Source of the DNA: Talinum fruticosum
Lineage: Eukaryota > Streptophyta > Magnoliopsida > Caryophyllales > Talinaceae
Assembly (NCBI GenBank): GCA_021018815.1
Contig: JAITYX010000118.1
Coordinates: 186,001-250,000, forward strand
Direction: 5' to 3'
DNA length: 64,000 nt
Shown: one piece after another, positions 1-11,828 of the stretch
How the letters are laid out: every line of letters begins with the position of its first letter
Numbering within the stretch: position 1 is the first letter of the stretch
Program-made: the position numbers and the translations under genes
Notes under the pieces: generated by a model
The model's database searches: none
Told to the model about the DNA's origin: nothing
The model's input: only the letters and a program-made list of their open reading frames with translations

Positions 1-738
1 GCTCTTTTTGACATTCTAGAGGGCTATAAAGTAGACCTCTTCCTAACTATCATAGAGCAAATGGCCTCCATGCTAGCTTAGACAAAGAAATCCACCCCTC
101 TTCCTTTTGGGGCTCTCCTCACCTTCATCTTCAAACAATTCAAAGTCCCACTCCCTCGGATCCCAAAGCGGTTTCGAGACTCCCATAGTAGTTGGCAAAA
201 AGAGCCTCTCGGCTATGGATACCAGAAACCCAACCGGGTTTCTAGGTCCATAGCTTAGAACTAAGGCAACCTTCTTCTCCACCTCCGCCTCGGACTCAAA
301 CTCCACTCTCTCTACCTCCTCCACCGGCGGTGCTTCTACCTCAGGTGCTTCTCACATTCTTTCTTCTGCTTTCTCTAACACAATGTTAGAAAAGCTCTTC
401 TCTATGTCCACTTGAAATTAAGGACACTCTCCGGTCATTCAAGACTATTCTTCGATCAATGACCATCAACCAAAAGACCGCCTAGTCTCAAATCCGAGAG
501 CAGACAAGACATTCTTCTTGAGATAAAGGCACTGGTAAAGGAGCAGAAGGAGTTGATTGAGCTCCTCCAAGAAAGGCGCTCCAAAGTAGCTCGGGACCCG
601 GTCGGCTCGGACACATCGGAAGAGTCCTCGAGCCTCGCCAAATCTCCTTCCGGAGAGGCGGAAGAAGAAGAAGAAGAAGAGGTTGCGTTTGAAGAAGCTC
701 CTTCGAGGAAAAGGAGGAAGGGGAGAAGGAAGAAGAAG
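1..738 (+). pseudogene. Partial env-like / 'putative plant transposon protein' ORF of a SIRE-type Copia element
   Basis: The plus strand reads through with a few stops as a protein fragment that enters from the left edge. The first ~50 codons (LEGYKVDL, then a hydrophobic run, then PLPFGALLTFIFKQFKVPL) resemble the domain found in extra ORFs downstream of pol in SIRE/Maximus and Athila-like retroelements (I think of PF20167, from memory). The last 62 codons (553-741) are open, very acidic (a run of Glu at 661-682) and then basic (RKRRKGRRKKK), as is common at the end of such ORFs. Stops at about 78 and 265-275 show that it is dead. It lies just upstream of a polypurine tract and a 3' LTR, which fits an env-like position. 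The family call is by similarity only; the function of this ORF class is unknown. Confidence 0.5.
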
Positions 739-1195
739 TGAAGGAAGAAGAAGGAGAAGCAAGGGAAGAAGCCGAGGGACAAGGTGCTCCCGCCCTACAA
801 CCAGAGTTGATTAGTTCCTTTTTGTATATATTTTCCGTGAATATGAATAAAGTTTCGTTCTTATTTCTATCTAAGCTTAACTCAACTCGGCTTTATGCTT
901 ATATTCCGAGTTTCAATTTCTTAGTGTATCTTACTCTGGTATGTCTACTCATTTAGTTATCTTCGCTCCGATACAAGCAACATGCTAAGTTTGAATCATT
1001 TCATTTATGCGATATTCTATTCTTAGCTTTGATACAATCTAAGTCGAGTTAGCTCGATATAATCTAAGTCCGAATCACTTAAGTTATCTATCTGCAATCT
1101 TATTCTAAACTCATATAAGAATGAAAGCTACGGATTATTTCATTAATAAAGTTTTTATCTCGAGTATAGAATTCCTTTCATCAAAAAGGGGAGAT
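739..1195 (+). other. AT-rich spacer ending in a polypurine tract
   Basis: No coding region is visible between the env-like ORF and the LTR. The segment ends in AAAAAGGGGAGA (about 1183-1194), a polypurine tract immediately before the TG of the LTR. This is the plus-strand primer site of an LTR retrotransposon and identifies the following LTR as the 3' copy. Confidence 0.65.
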
Positions 1196-2724
1196 TGAAG
1201 ACTTAGACCTTACATTTATATTATTATGAGTACTGTCAAGGAATCGGTATAAACCTCATCCCTTCGAGTTTTGATTACAAGTCATTCCGAGTTTTATAGA
1301 AACTTTTCCGAGTGTTTTAGGAACTTGTCTAAGTGTTACGAAACTATTGCATATGTGTTCATTCAATTCGACCGACTCGGAAAGCATACTCTTGTTCATC
1401 AATTTACTTTCATTGTTCTAAGTCACTCGGACATCACTCGGACATATCTCATGATAAAACAACCTCACTAACACTTTCAAACTAAGTTCGACTTTATATT
1501 CTAAGTTAAAGTGAATTACGAGTGTTAATTCAACTCTCTAAGTCAGCATGTTTTAATTGAAATATATTTGTCTAGATCAAGTACTCTTACTCGATATTCT
1601 CTGTCTAACTTGATCGTTCTCTAGACTGATTCGGATGGAATTTGTGTATAATGAATATTAGACTCGGAAAATTCCACTCTTCTAGGACTCGAGATAATTA
1701 TGCACTTAATTATCTTAATTAAATTATTATCTCGTGTCTAATCTTCGACAAAAGTATTTTATACTTTGAGAACCAAAATTGGTTTACTTTTGTAGGTTAT
1801 CTAAACAAGGTTATCCTACTTTTTGAATTACAAAAGTAACCTGGATTCAAGCTCGTCAATCACCGACGAGATAAGGCTTTTTCTACTTCGACCAAGGCCC
1901 AAATGTCTGTGTCGGGGTTATCTGTTTTCCAAAACTGAAAATCTTCAACGCTAAGCTCAACGGTGGTTTCCAACCTACTTTTCAAACACCACCGAGTGGA
2001 TTGGGACATCCTAAGGAGTCAAGAGCTGTTGCACAACGTTCACATCTCAACGGATCTTTTCGAGCGACTTAGAAGAACCGATTACAACTGCTACAGAGGA
2101 CTTCTAATAAGAAGATAGTCACAATGGCTAATCTGCTTGGTCATCTATAAATAGAAGCCACTACACAAGACTTGAAGATTGCTGAACCCATTGCTGAAAT
2201 TATATCTCTTTGTATAATACTCATTCAATCTTCATCTTACAACTCCCAGTTTGTAATTAACACTTTTCCGAGTTGTAAAGTCTTGTAATCAGTCACAATC
2301 TCTTTCTTACTGTCTAAGTAAGGTCCCTTGACTGAGCTGTAAGGGTTAACTCGGTTCAGTTGTCCCTAGCTGTAAAGGTTACCTCGGTTAGGAAGTACTA
2401 GATCGAGATAAGGGAACTTCCGAGTCTAGGAAAACTTTGTAAGGAATTGTCTAAGGGAGCAATTCTGGTTGAGTCGATCTCATCGTATCTTGTGGATTCA
2501 AAATAATGAATTTGACTTGGTGCTTGGATTAGCACCGGCCTTGGTTTTCTGCCCCGAAGGGTTTCCACATAATTTACGAGTTGATACTTTTACGAGTCCA
2601 GTCTAGACTCGGATTATCTTGATTATTCAGTTTAAACTTTAACCCCTCCATTATTGTTAAAATTTCTTCATCACTCTATTCACCCCCTCCATGATGACCA
2701 AGACTCTCTAAGACCAAGCCTTCA
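1196..2724 (+). repeat. 3' LTR of a SIRE/Maximus-type Copia element (1529 bp)
   Basis: The repeat starts TGAAGACTTAG after the polypurine tract and ends CCTTCA, giving the TG...CA termini of an LTR. It contains a 'CTATTCACCCCCTCC' block near its end that is characteristic of SIRE-like LTRs. It aligns along its length with the LTR at 39311-41603 once a MITE in that copy is removed (1529 versus about 1556 bp). Immediately after it the sequence continues as an unrelated Copia RT, so this is the right end of an insertion whose 5' half lies outside the window. The predicted 5-bp target duplication is GTTCT (2725-2729). Confidence 0.82.
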
Positions 2725-3966
2725 GTTCTCGGTCTGGTTGCTAACATGGATTTGGAAATTGTGAAACTCGATGTGAAGACTGCATTTCTCCATGGTAACA
2801 TAGAGGAGGAGATCTACATGGAACAACTCTGAAGGTTTTCAGGTTAAGGATGAGGAGAAACATGGGTGCGAGATTGAGAAAAAGCTTGTATGGCTTGAGG
2901 CAAGCACCTCGAAATGGTACAAGAAATTTTAGTCCTTTATGGTCGATTAAAGCTTCCACAAAACACATGCTATTCATTATGTGTTTGTAAAGAACTACCT
3001 CGAATGTGATTTCCGATTCTCCTACTATATGTAGATGATATGTTGATTGTTGGTTCTAACACCAAGAGGATTGTTAGCTTGAAAAGTGCATTGAGCAAGT
3101 CCTTTGCAATGAAGGACCTTGGCCCTACAAAGCAAATATTAGGCATGAGTATCTCTCATGATAGGAAGAACAAGAAGCTTTGGTTATCACATGAGAGGTA
3201 CATAGAGAAAGTGTTGTAGAAGTTCAACATGGACAAGGCTAAGCCCGTGAGTTCTCCACATGCAGTCCACATGAAATTGAGCTCTAGTCAATGTCCTACA
3301 AGTAAGGAAGACAAAGAAGAGATGAAGAAAGTTCCTTATGCATCTGCCGTGGGCAATTTGATGTATGCTATGGTGTGTACGAGGCCGGACATTGCACATG
3401 CAGTTGGGGTTGTTAGCCGTTACATGTCTAATCATGGAAAAGAACACTAGACAACTATTAAATGGATTCTTTGGTATCTCATAGGTACTTCTAGAGTATG
3501 TTTATCCTTTGGACCTGGACAACCTATGTTTGTCGACTACACGGATGCATACATGTCGGATGATGTTGATTCTAGCAAGTCTACTTGCTCGATATCCGAT
3601 GACATTTGCGGGGGAGCCATCTCTTGGCAATCGAGATTGCAAAAGTGTGTTGTGTTGTCAACTATCGATGCCGAGTACATTGCTGCCGTTGAAGGCTGGC
3701 AAAGAGTTGTTATGGATGAAGAACTTTCTTGAAGAGCTTGGTTTGAACCAAGAAAGGTATGTACTTCATTGTGATAGTCAAAGTGCCATCCACCTTGCCA
3801 AGAATGTTCGAGAAGTTATGGAAGAAAAATTGTTATAACTTGAAAAGGTTTATACTGATCAAAATGGATCCGATATGCCAACAAAGATTCTACCCAAAAA
3901 CAAGCTTATTGGATGTCGTTTGAAAGCTAGTTTGGTTGAACCCCCATGTAAGAGTAACGGGAGATT
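2725..3966 (+). pseudogene. Copia pol remnant: reverse transcriptase and RNase H
   Basis: The translation starts in mid-RT (VLGLVANMDLEIVKLDVKTA) and contains the Copia YVDD box at 3028-3039, DLGPTKQILGM, SAVGNLMYAMVCTRPDIAHAVG, and the RNase H block with CVVLSTIDAEY and HCDSQSAIHLAKN. It ends with the usual TDQNGSDMPTK tail near 3850-3880. Stops (for example at 2830, 3217 and 3448) and at least two frameshifts (about 2830-3000 and 3690) make it non-functional. Gag, protease, integrase and the N-terminal part of RT are absent, because the SIRE element ending at 2724 interrupts this element; they should lie beyond the left edge. It belongs with the LTR at 3967-4795. It would have made replication enzymes of a virus-like particle. 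Confidence 0.88.
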
Positions 3967-4795
3967 TGTTGGGTTATTCCCTCCTGCATAGAGGAAGAGG
4001 ACTAAGTTCATACTTGGCCTAACTTTATTTACCCACATTTTTTATGCGGATGATTTATTTTTAAGTGGGTTGACTTGTAAAAAGGCCCATTTGTCTCATT
4101 CACTTAGCTTCTCAAGGAAGCTAACTTTTGGGTGTCTAGAACACTCTCATCTTGGCTGGGAGAGCAGTTGAAAGGGGCAGAAAAAATCTAGACGAGACAC
4201 TCCAAAACGAGAGGGAGAGAGAGCAGAGTGTAGAGGAAGAAGAAAAGGTGCAGCCGGTTCATCGTTTCAGCTCCGATCGATGACCAAACGACTTGCGATC
4301 ATTGCCAAATTTTAGTATATTGTTCCCGACACTCTCCTCTTCAAATCTAACAGTTAAATTTTCTTTTTGAGCTCCCAATCTCTGGTAACACCTCCCGGAC
4401 CAAAAACCTACAAAATTATGTTTTTGCCACTTTAAGTGATGAATTATGGAGACTTGTTGCTCCAAGGTTAATCCTGATTCATCGTAGTGCCTCTAGTTTA
4501 ATCTAGAAAAGAACATTGCTTGTACCCACTTTAATTCTTGGTGATTAGTGGAACTTTTGGTACTGTTGTTAACGCTCCCATGGTTTTTCCCCTCATTGGG
4601 GTTTTCCACGTAAATTTGGTGTCTCCTTTATTCGTTGTTGTCTTGGTGTTCAATAATTTGGTTGTGGTTGTTGCTGTCTCAATATTTTGTTTAAATTGGT
4701 TGGTTGCCTATTTGACAACACAAGAAAGGGAAATGTCTAGTTAGATTCCATTTGCATTTCAGAGTTAGATATTTTTATTGTGTACTTCCCCAACA
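3967..4795 (+). repeat. 3' LTR of the Tnt1-like Copia element (829 bp)
   Basis: It starts TGTTGGG directly after a purine-rich GGGAGAT tract and ends CCCAACA, so the ends are 7-bp perfect inverted repeats with TG...CA. It follows the end of the Copia pol remnant with the usual spacing. The right flank (from 4796) is an unrelated minus-strand LINE, so the element probably inserted into that LINE. Confidence 0.87.
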
Positions 4796-5650
4796 CTCTC
4801 CCATGCCACTAGAGAAACCTCCTGCGCATAGTTTCTATATCCTTAATCACTCATTTTTGGGTAGTAAAAAATACTAGACCAGAAGCCAATGACCCCATGT
4901 TAACACTGATTAATCAGTACAACTCTTCCAATATAAGACACATGCCTACTACTCCACATTAAGACTTTAGATGTAATTTTCTTCACCGAACCTGCACAAT
5001 TTCTGTTGGACAACCTACTAAAAGTAATAGGAACTCCCAGATATCTAAATAGGAGGGTTCCTTCTTTAAACCCACTCTGCTGGAGCAGCTGCTATTTCCT
5101 ATGCTCTTTGACCCCACCTATCCTATTTGAGTCTTTGAATAGCTAACAATGAAGCCTAGAAATCTCTGCAAATTGCTTAAGAATCCTCACCAAATATTGG
5201 ATTGAACTCTCGTTAGCTCTAGCAAATAATATCAGATCATCTACAAATATTAAATGGTTCAACCCCTCAAACTTATATTTAGGATGAAGATTGAACTCTG
5301 GGGACATAGCTACCAACTTAACCCTCATGGAAAGATATACCATTTCTATTATAAATAATAGGGAAGATAATAGGTTACCTTATCTTATTCCCCTAGCTCT
5401 TTTAAATCAGGTAAAGGACTACCATTAAACTATGAAGAGTGAGCAATTCAGCTCACACAAATAAAAATCCAACGAACCATCTTTTGAGGAAAATAGAATC
5501 CCTTAAGCGATTCTTCAATAAAATCCCAATACACAAAGCATAGGATTTGTGTAATCTATTTTGATCATGTATCTAGGAGTACTTGACTTCCTGAAGTAGC
5601 CCATCGCAAGTTATGACATATTATCACATTATGCACCACCAACCGTATAC
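4796..5650 (-). pseudogene. LINE (non-LTR) reverse transcriptase fragment
   Basis: Read on the minus strand from about 5650 down to 4800, the translation follows a plant L1-type RT: a YWDFIEESLKGFYFPQKMVRW block, an RQG-like block, the catalytic-box variant FVDD within LNHLIFVDDLILFA (in the open stretch 5143-5343), then FRYLGVPITFSRLS and a KITSKVLMW..GRVVLI block. Stops and frameshifts occur throughout. There is no endonuclease part, and the 3' part is cut off where the Copia LTR begins at 4795. This is the oldest layer of the local nest. Confidence 0.8.
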
Positions 5651-5726
5651 CAATAACATGGGCCCCGGGGCAGAACCAAAAATTTTCTTATGGGACTAGG
5701 GAGTGAGGTAGAGAATATTCTTTATT

Positions 5727-5930
5727 AGCAGCGGAGCTACTATTTGGTCAACGAGTGTCCCATAATACTTGTTGGCCAAAGATATTGTTAGAATGTATGA
5801 GTAAAAATCCTCCAAAATCCACAAAAATGTTAAAGGGGACACCCATAAAAAATAATTAATACTTAAAAGATTCATGGATACTGAAAAGGGCGCAGCGTTG
5901 AATAAAATTTTTACCTCCGACACTACTATT
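5727..5930. mobile_element. Possible short MITE with TAGCAGCGGAGCT-type ends
   Basis: TAGCAGCGGAGCT on the left and the inverted form of TAGTGTCGGAGGT on the right bound about 200 bp. These ends resemble the 'gcggagc...ctccgcca' ends of the better element at 23748-23912. The flanks give only an imperfect 8-bp duplication, so this is tentative. Confidence 0.35.
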
Positions 5931-7982
5931 TATATAAGTTTTAAATAAACAATTATATCAAACATAAGCTACAAGAGTACTATGAATTTTTTTTAATACA
6001 TGGGTAAGAAATTATACATTACAACTAATAATATAAAAGTTATCCCTTGAATACCGATCACTTATAAAATTTACGGGTCGGCTCAATTCTAGAAAAATTG
6101 GTTTGGGTTGTTTGCGGTGCTTGGTTGACTTTTGTAAGCTAAACCGACTTTCATCACGCTGTTTTAGTATGATCATCACCCAAGCTTGCAAACAAGGCTG
6201 TATTTTCATCATCAAGCTAACAACAATAAATAAAAGGATAAGGACGACACTTTTTGGTGTCTACAATCATCGAGCTTAAAATTTTCTAGCAAGTGAGGTT
6301 CATGTGTTTCCTTAAATTTTAGGCCATCAAGCGACCAAGTTTAGGCAAAATGCTTACGTAAGATATCAAGCATCTGTCTATATTCTGACAAACGTGGATA
6401 GATATTAGGGCTTTAGGACCTCCTCATGGCCAAGTCAAGGCAAAACCCTCAAATGGGCTGGCTACAGATCTGCACCCACACCATCAAGTTTATAGACCAT
6501 GGGTAGATAGATTATAATTAGCTTCTTTTTCTTTGGGTATGCCCAAAGTAGCTTATACATACCCTTTGATGTGTTAATGGAGGAACTTAACTATTTTCCA
6601 AAAATTATTAGCTAACAAATATGTTAGAGTAAAAAATAGTTTTTGGTAAGTTCTAGAATAAGCACATGGTCAAGTTTTTGAGCAAAATTTGAGCTTTAGG
6701 ACTTTGATTAGCCAAGCTCAGGAACATCGGACCACATTCACTAGACTTTTAGATTTCACTATTTGAGTCAAGTTTAGGCCTTATGATGGTCACTATTACC
6801 AATAATGCTTAATTAGAGAGTTAAATATAATCGCAGCCTAAAAAAATGGTCAAAGGTGTTACCGTCATCCAAAAATAGGACAAAACTAAATAAGTAAATA
6901 AAGTCGCTAAACCATACATTATTACTTTAACAAGGCCCAAAATATAGTTTAATAGCTTACTTGCATATATATTTGTACAACACTACATGTCTACCACCAG
7001 AAAATACGCAAAACTAATGTTTTCAAGGTCAAACGCAAACCATGTTGGAAGGTAGGATCACTGTGATAATCTAAACACCACCAGATCTTAGCATACAACA
7101 TGTCCAACTATGTTTCGCTTTCATCTACCTTGCTAGGTAAAGGACTGTTCACTAATGCTTTCGTTAAAAACAAAAATAGTAAAATGAATCGGAAAATGAG
7201 TCGAAACTTAGTATGATCACTCCTGCACGATCAATATGGTTTTGAAATATCTTAATTAAGCGCTCACATTTTAATTCATTATTAGATAGAAGGAGAATAT
7301 AGGTCAAAACTTCCTTACGAGTTATTATCTCTAAATGGGACCCCACTATAATTGATATGATTTTGAGTAAGGTGCACACCTCTTGGGTCGACCAAGAACC
7401 CGAATTGAAGTTGTGCGAGTGGAACCACAGGACATAAGCCTTAATATTTGGTAATTGGCGGGGCCAATTCATTAGGTAACAAAATTTGATTTGGAAATTA
7501 TTTATTTTTAGTTTATATATATTACAAGAAATATTAAAATTTGATAAAACATGTGAATTTTCGAAAAGTAGAGGCAATGAACGTACTTGGATTAAAATTT
7601 CTTTTCCCATTATGAAATATTAAATTAGCAACGAAAGTGGTCTTGTTGTGGTTTCAAATGGGTTTTTATTAGTAATAACGCTTTTATTAAACTTCATTGC
7701 AATTTCTTGGTAATTAAATTCACATAAGTGTTCATAATTTACTTCATTCTCTTTGTTTATTGCCTAATTAGACAAGCTAATATTTTATCACTCAACTTCA
7801 TTACATTCATTCCAATTCAGCTCTCATCTACAACACGCAACTCATTTAAGAATTCGATCAGGCTAGTTCGTTGATTCCTACGTGATTGAATTCGTTAACT
7901 GACTTAGATTAAAAGGTTTTTATTTGAAAATTTTAATTTATACTTTAACTATTGTAACTCATTTAACATATGAAAAGTATGC
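5931..7982. other. AT-rich intergenic DNA, no recognisable gene
   Basis: I see no conserved protein or RNA signature. A 148-codon minus-strand open frame (7164-7610) has no family resemblance, no intron context and AT-driven composition, so I do not call it a gene. Confidence 0.5.
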
Positions 7983-7983
7983 T

Positions 7984-8052
<69 letters not shown>

Positions 8053-8096
8053 TGACTTAGACTAATCAAGTAATAATAATAATAATAATAATATTC

Positions 8097-8131
<35 letters not shown>

Positions 8132-8206
8132 GTTGTTGTTGTTGTTGTTGTAGTTGTAGTTGTTGTTGTTTTCTTAGCTACCATTTAACTTGATTAGTCT
8201 TGTCAA
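7983..8206. repeat. TAA/TTA/GTT microsatellite embedded in an inverted repeat
   Basis: A run of AAT units (7987-8050) is followed by a unique 20-mer containing AGACTAATCAAGT (8051-8072), then TAA units, a switch to TAT/TTA units (8097-8131), GTT units (8131-8170), and an inverted copy of the unique word (ACTTGATTAGTCT, near 8188-8202). The TAA and TTA runs are complementary, so the locus can fold into a hairpin or cruciform. Confidence 0.85.
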
Positions 8207-9735
8207 ACCTAAATGTTACTTTTAATCCTTGTTATTATCTCACTTCTCACCTCATTACCTATCCATGAATTAATTAATTTACTCAAATTTTACATAGTTT
8301 CAAAAGTCACTTATTTTCACCTTCAACTCAATTATGCATCTCCTCATTCTTTTGCCAAATCCCAAAATACAACAAAAAACCATCAAATTTACTCAAAATT
8401 TCAATTAGTACATTTATATTTGTCCACGAATAATATTGAGCCAAATCCTGCACCACAGCCACATCTCTCTAAAAGAAAAAAAAAGTATTGAGTATACATC
8501 AATCATTTAGCTAATATCGGTTACCCCCAACACCTCAACCTATTGAATGTTAATGTGTTATTAAACACCGACCTTGAGCATGAGAATCAAGTCAAATATT
8601 ACCCATTTTGAAAATATGAAAATATCAAAAAGTTAACATTAAAAATAAATTTCACCCAAAATGGGTTATTCCATGTTCTAATAATATTTTGGAATATGAG
8701 TTAATCTCAATTACTTGTTTGATTTTACATGCTTAATATTTCTACCCTTTGTCCCCCCTCTCAATCAACCTAAATAAAAGAGCCCTCTATAATATTGGAT
8801 ACTTTCTTTATATTACATGTTTCTTCAAGTTGGTTATATACATCCACCATTTAATGACAATGTATCTTTACAAAAGAATTAAATAAAATATTAAAAAAAA
8901 GAAGGGGACCAAGAAGATGAAAATAAAAAAAATAGAGGGTATAGGATGTACTAAATACTATGCATGTATAGAGAATATGTTAGAGTGATAAGTAAACATA
9001 CAATATATGCACATTGTTTTTGACAACTGAAAGATATTAATTGAACTAACATTGAGTAACTATTGAGTTTAAACTTGAGTTTGATGTAATTATACGTCAA
9101 GTTTATTTAAAATTAAGGCAAACAATAAAGGATAAAATAGACACAAAATTATAAAACAAGTGAGAGATAGAGAAAATAATGATCTAGATAAACTGATTTA
9201 GATAAATTTACATATTAAAAATAAAAAACAAAAAGTAAGTAATTAAACTCATAATTTAATCATAGTAGACTTCCTCGCTGATAATGAGCATGTACCAAAA
9301 CTTTTGAAAAGAGGAGCTCACCAAAATTCGAACTATATGTCCAAATACTTTTAAACCAAATATAATTGAAAGGGTGTTATCACAATAATAAATTGTCATA
9401 TGTTTACAATAAAGAGTGAAAATTTGACATAATAAATACTCTTGGAAAAGTTAAAGAACAATACATTTAATATTTGAAGATCAGATAAAGTTAACTATTA
9501 TGATCTAATACCCAAACTTTCAGAATATCCAAGACACGATATATCTCAATATTCAAAAATATTTTTAAAAAATAAACATGTACATACATAAATCATACGT
9601 GTATATATATAATTCAAACAAAAACTACAATTGTTTTCTCTTTTAATTAACTAATTTAAGAAAAAATTGGAACCGACAGGTAACATAAACATATATAGAA
9701 GTAGTAAGTCTGGGCTAATACAAAACGTATTAAAT
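8207..9735. other. AT-rich intergenic DNA with a repeat module
   Basis: There is no gene signature. Positions 9130-9310 are similar to 62770-62945 (shared GACACAAAATTA, AGTAATTAAACTCATA, TTTAATCATAG and CATCCTC-like words), so this part belongs to the same repeat module as the right-edge Helitron. A short inverted pair (TATTACCCATTTT / AAAATGGGTTATT) lies at about 8597-8665. Confidence 0.5.
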
Positions 9736-11828
9736 GAATAAAAAAATTCTCTAGAGAGAAACGTATCCCTTGTGAGGAAAGAGAGAACCCTTCCTCTCTT
9801 GAGCCATTGCAATTTTATTCCACCGCCCTTTTCACTGCCCCCATCCTGCTGCCATGTCTCCAAAGCCCGCAAAAATAAACCTCCAGATCTGAAGTTGTGT
9901 AATTCCACCATTGGCGGTGCTCCTTCCGCCGATATTGTTGCTCCCCCTCTGTTTTATTTGATATTGCATCATCTTCAAGCTCACTGCGTACTCCTCATAG
10001 TTACCAGCCCTCTTGATGCAAATTCCCATACTCTTTTCCCCCTTTCTTGAACCCCCGAGCTAAGACCCATCACTCTTTATTATTTCCTCATACTAACCAA
10101 ATTTTGATTAGTTCTAGGTTCTTCCTTCTTAGCATCTAATTTCAGAGATCTTCCTGATGGTGTTGTGAAATTGGTGTCAATTTACTCCTCCAGTTATTGT
10201 TTTGAAGAATGGGGCGCTATCCTAATTGCATTAAAGCTTCTTCATCAATTCTCCTGCAAGAATTTGCTGGGTTTCAACCGCTTTATGGTTGATTCGACTT
10301 CATCACTGATGCTGCCCAATGAGGGAGGCGCAAATTATGTGCTCTGACGCAAATATGTTCCTATTGCTGCTATGGATCATTTTACAGATAAGTATTACTC
10401 GACCCACTTGCTACGATTTCTGCAAGGTTCTTTATTTTTTGGGAGATTATGCTCGATATGCTAACAATTGCATCTACTGGCCAATTCCATTTTACTTGTG
10501 ATTCTGCTAAGGTAAATTTCTTCTTTCCTTCAATTCAGTTTTCGTCTCCCTTGTAGATCCCTTTTTTTTCAAGGATTAATCACCATTTTTTGTTTGATTT
10601 ATGTGGAATTGCTATTGAGAATTATGCTTAGGCAAATTGTGAAACAAGTTATGAAATCGTCGAGATTAAGTTCGTGTTTCTGGTTTTTTATCATGACTTA
10701 CGGTTAGCGTATCTCCATGGTTGTTTTTTTGGGGCTTCTTAATGTTGGACTGTTGCGAGAATGTTGTTTAATATGAGAAGTAATTTGAAAATCGCATGTT
10801 ATTAGTTGTTTCTAGGAATTATGGTCTCACTTGTGTGTAAATCATAGTCCTTGCTTATGGTATAGACGACGATTAGGATGTTTAACACTGGTTAAAGAGA
10901 TTTTGAATGAATTATTCGCCTTGTCTGGTAAATTCATTCTTGCACCTTTTGGTCGGGTGGATTTTCTCCAGTTCTATTTCTTAGGGGTATTGACCCTAGC
11001 TGCACTTGCTATCCTTCTTTTCGTGGGAATGTTTTTTCTCACTATCATTAAGGATACTTGTCTTTTGGTTTTTTTTTTCCCGAGTGTTTTCATTTGCTTG
11101 TCATTATTTTTCATCATTTGATACTGTCGAATTCACTTTTCAATGACCCATTTACACATGTCATAACTTCTATGTACTCTTTTAGTTGTCCTGTTATCGC
11201 TACCTGTGTGGCTTGGAAGCAATTGGATCTTAACAGTTTGTGCTTTTGGTGGCTTATTTTGTTTCTTGCGATTGCATACGGAACCCAATTGTGCAATATT
11301 TTTTGTGTTTCTTCTTTCTTCAATTCTAATGTAATTTATCTTTTATCTCTAGAACATTTTGGGACTCACTTCTTTTAGCGGAAGTTCGGACGCAGTTGGG
11401 TTTCCCAGTTTGTTAATTTTATGAGACCTTTAGTTATATAGACTATACTTTTGGTACTTCAATCACTTTATTGTGATCTGGATCAACACAAAATTATTTA
11501 TTGTCTTCCTTTCGGAATTTGATCTCATCCTAGAGATGGATATTGACTTTCTTTTGGAATGTCGAACTTTATGTTTGGATCATTTCTTGCTCCTTTTTTT
11601 TTTTTTTTTAGGAATTGTTTTAGTTGGTTAATCCAACTTATCTTTTCTTTGTATATATTGTTGGCGTGCATAATTCATGCCTTGGTCCAATGATTTATTT
11701 ATCTGACTTTTGGCTCTACTCCCATTGAGAGGTTTGGATCATGTTGTTTATCAATTATTGTTGGAATTTTTTTCGGAATTTTATTGCATAGACTTGGGCA
11801 AAACTCTGCCTATTGTATGTTTAATTAA
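9736..11828 (+). other. LINE leader / ORF1 region without a recognisable ORF1
   Basis: The segment starts with CTCTAGAGAGAAACG-type leader sequence, then a C-rich stretch, and becomes T-rich and intron-like from about 10510. A splice-donor-like AAGGTAAATTT occurs at about 10510. There is a 17-base T run near 11595. I find no gag-like (DUF4283 or zinc-knuckle) protein. Open stretches here (for example 10831-11121) look like chance products of T-rich DNA rich in Phe and Leu codons. Confidence 0.45.

Noticed and set aside
456..782. Minus-strand frames of 98 and 108 codons
   Set aside because: They are shadows of the acidic and basic codon runs of the plus-strand env-like ORF.
7164..7610. 148-codon minus-strand open frame
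   Set aside because: It is AT-driven and Ile/Asn/Leu-rich, with no family resemblance and no promoter or intron context.
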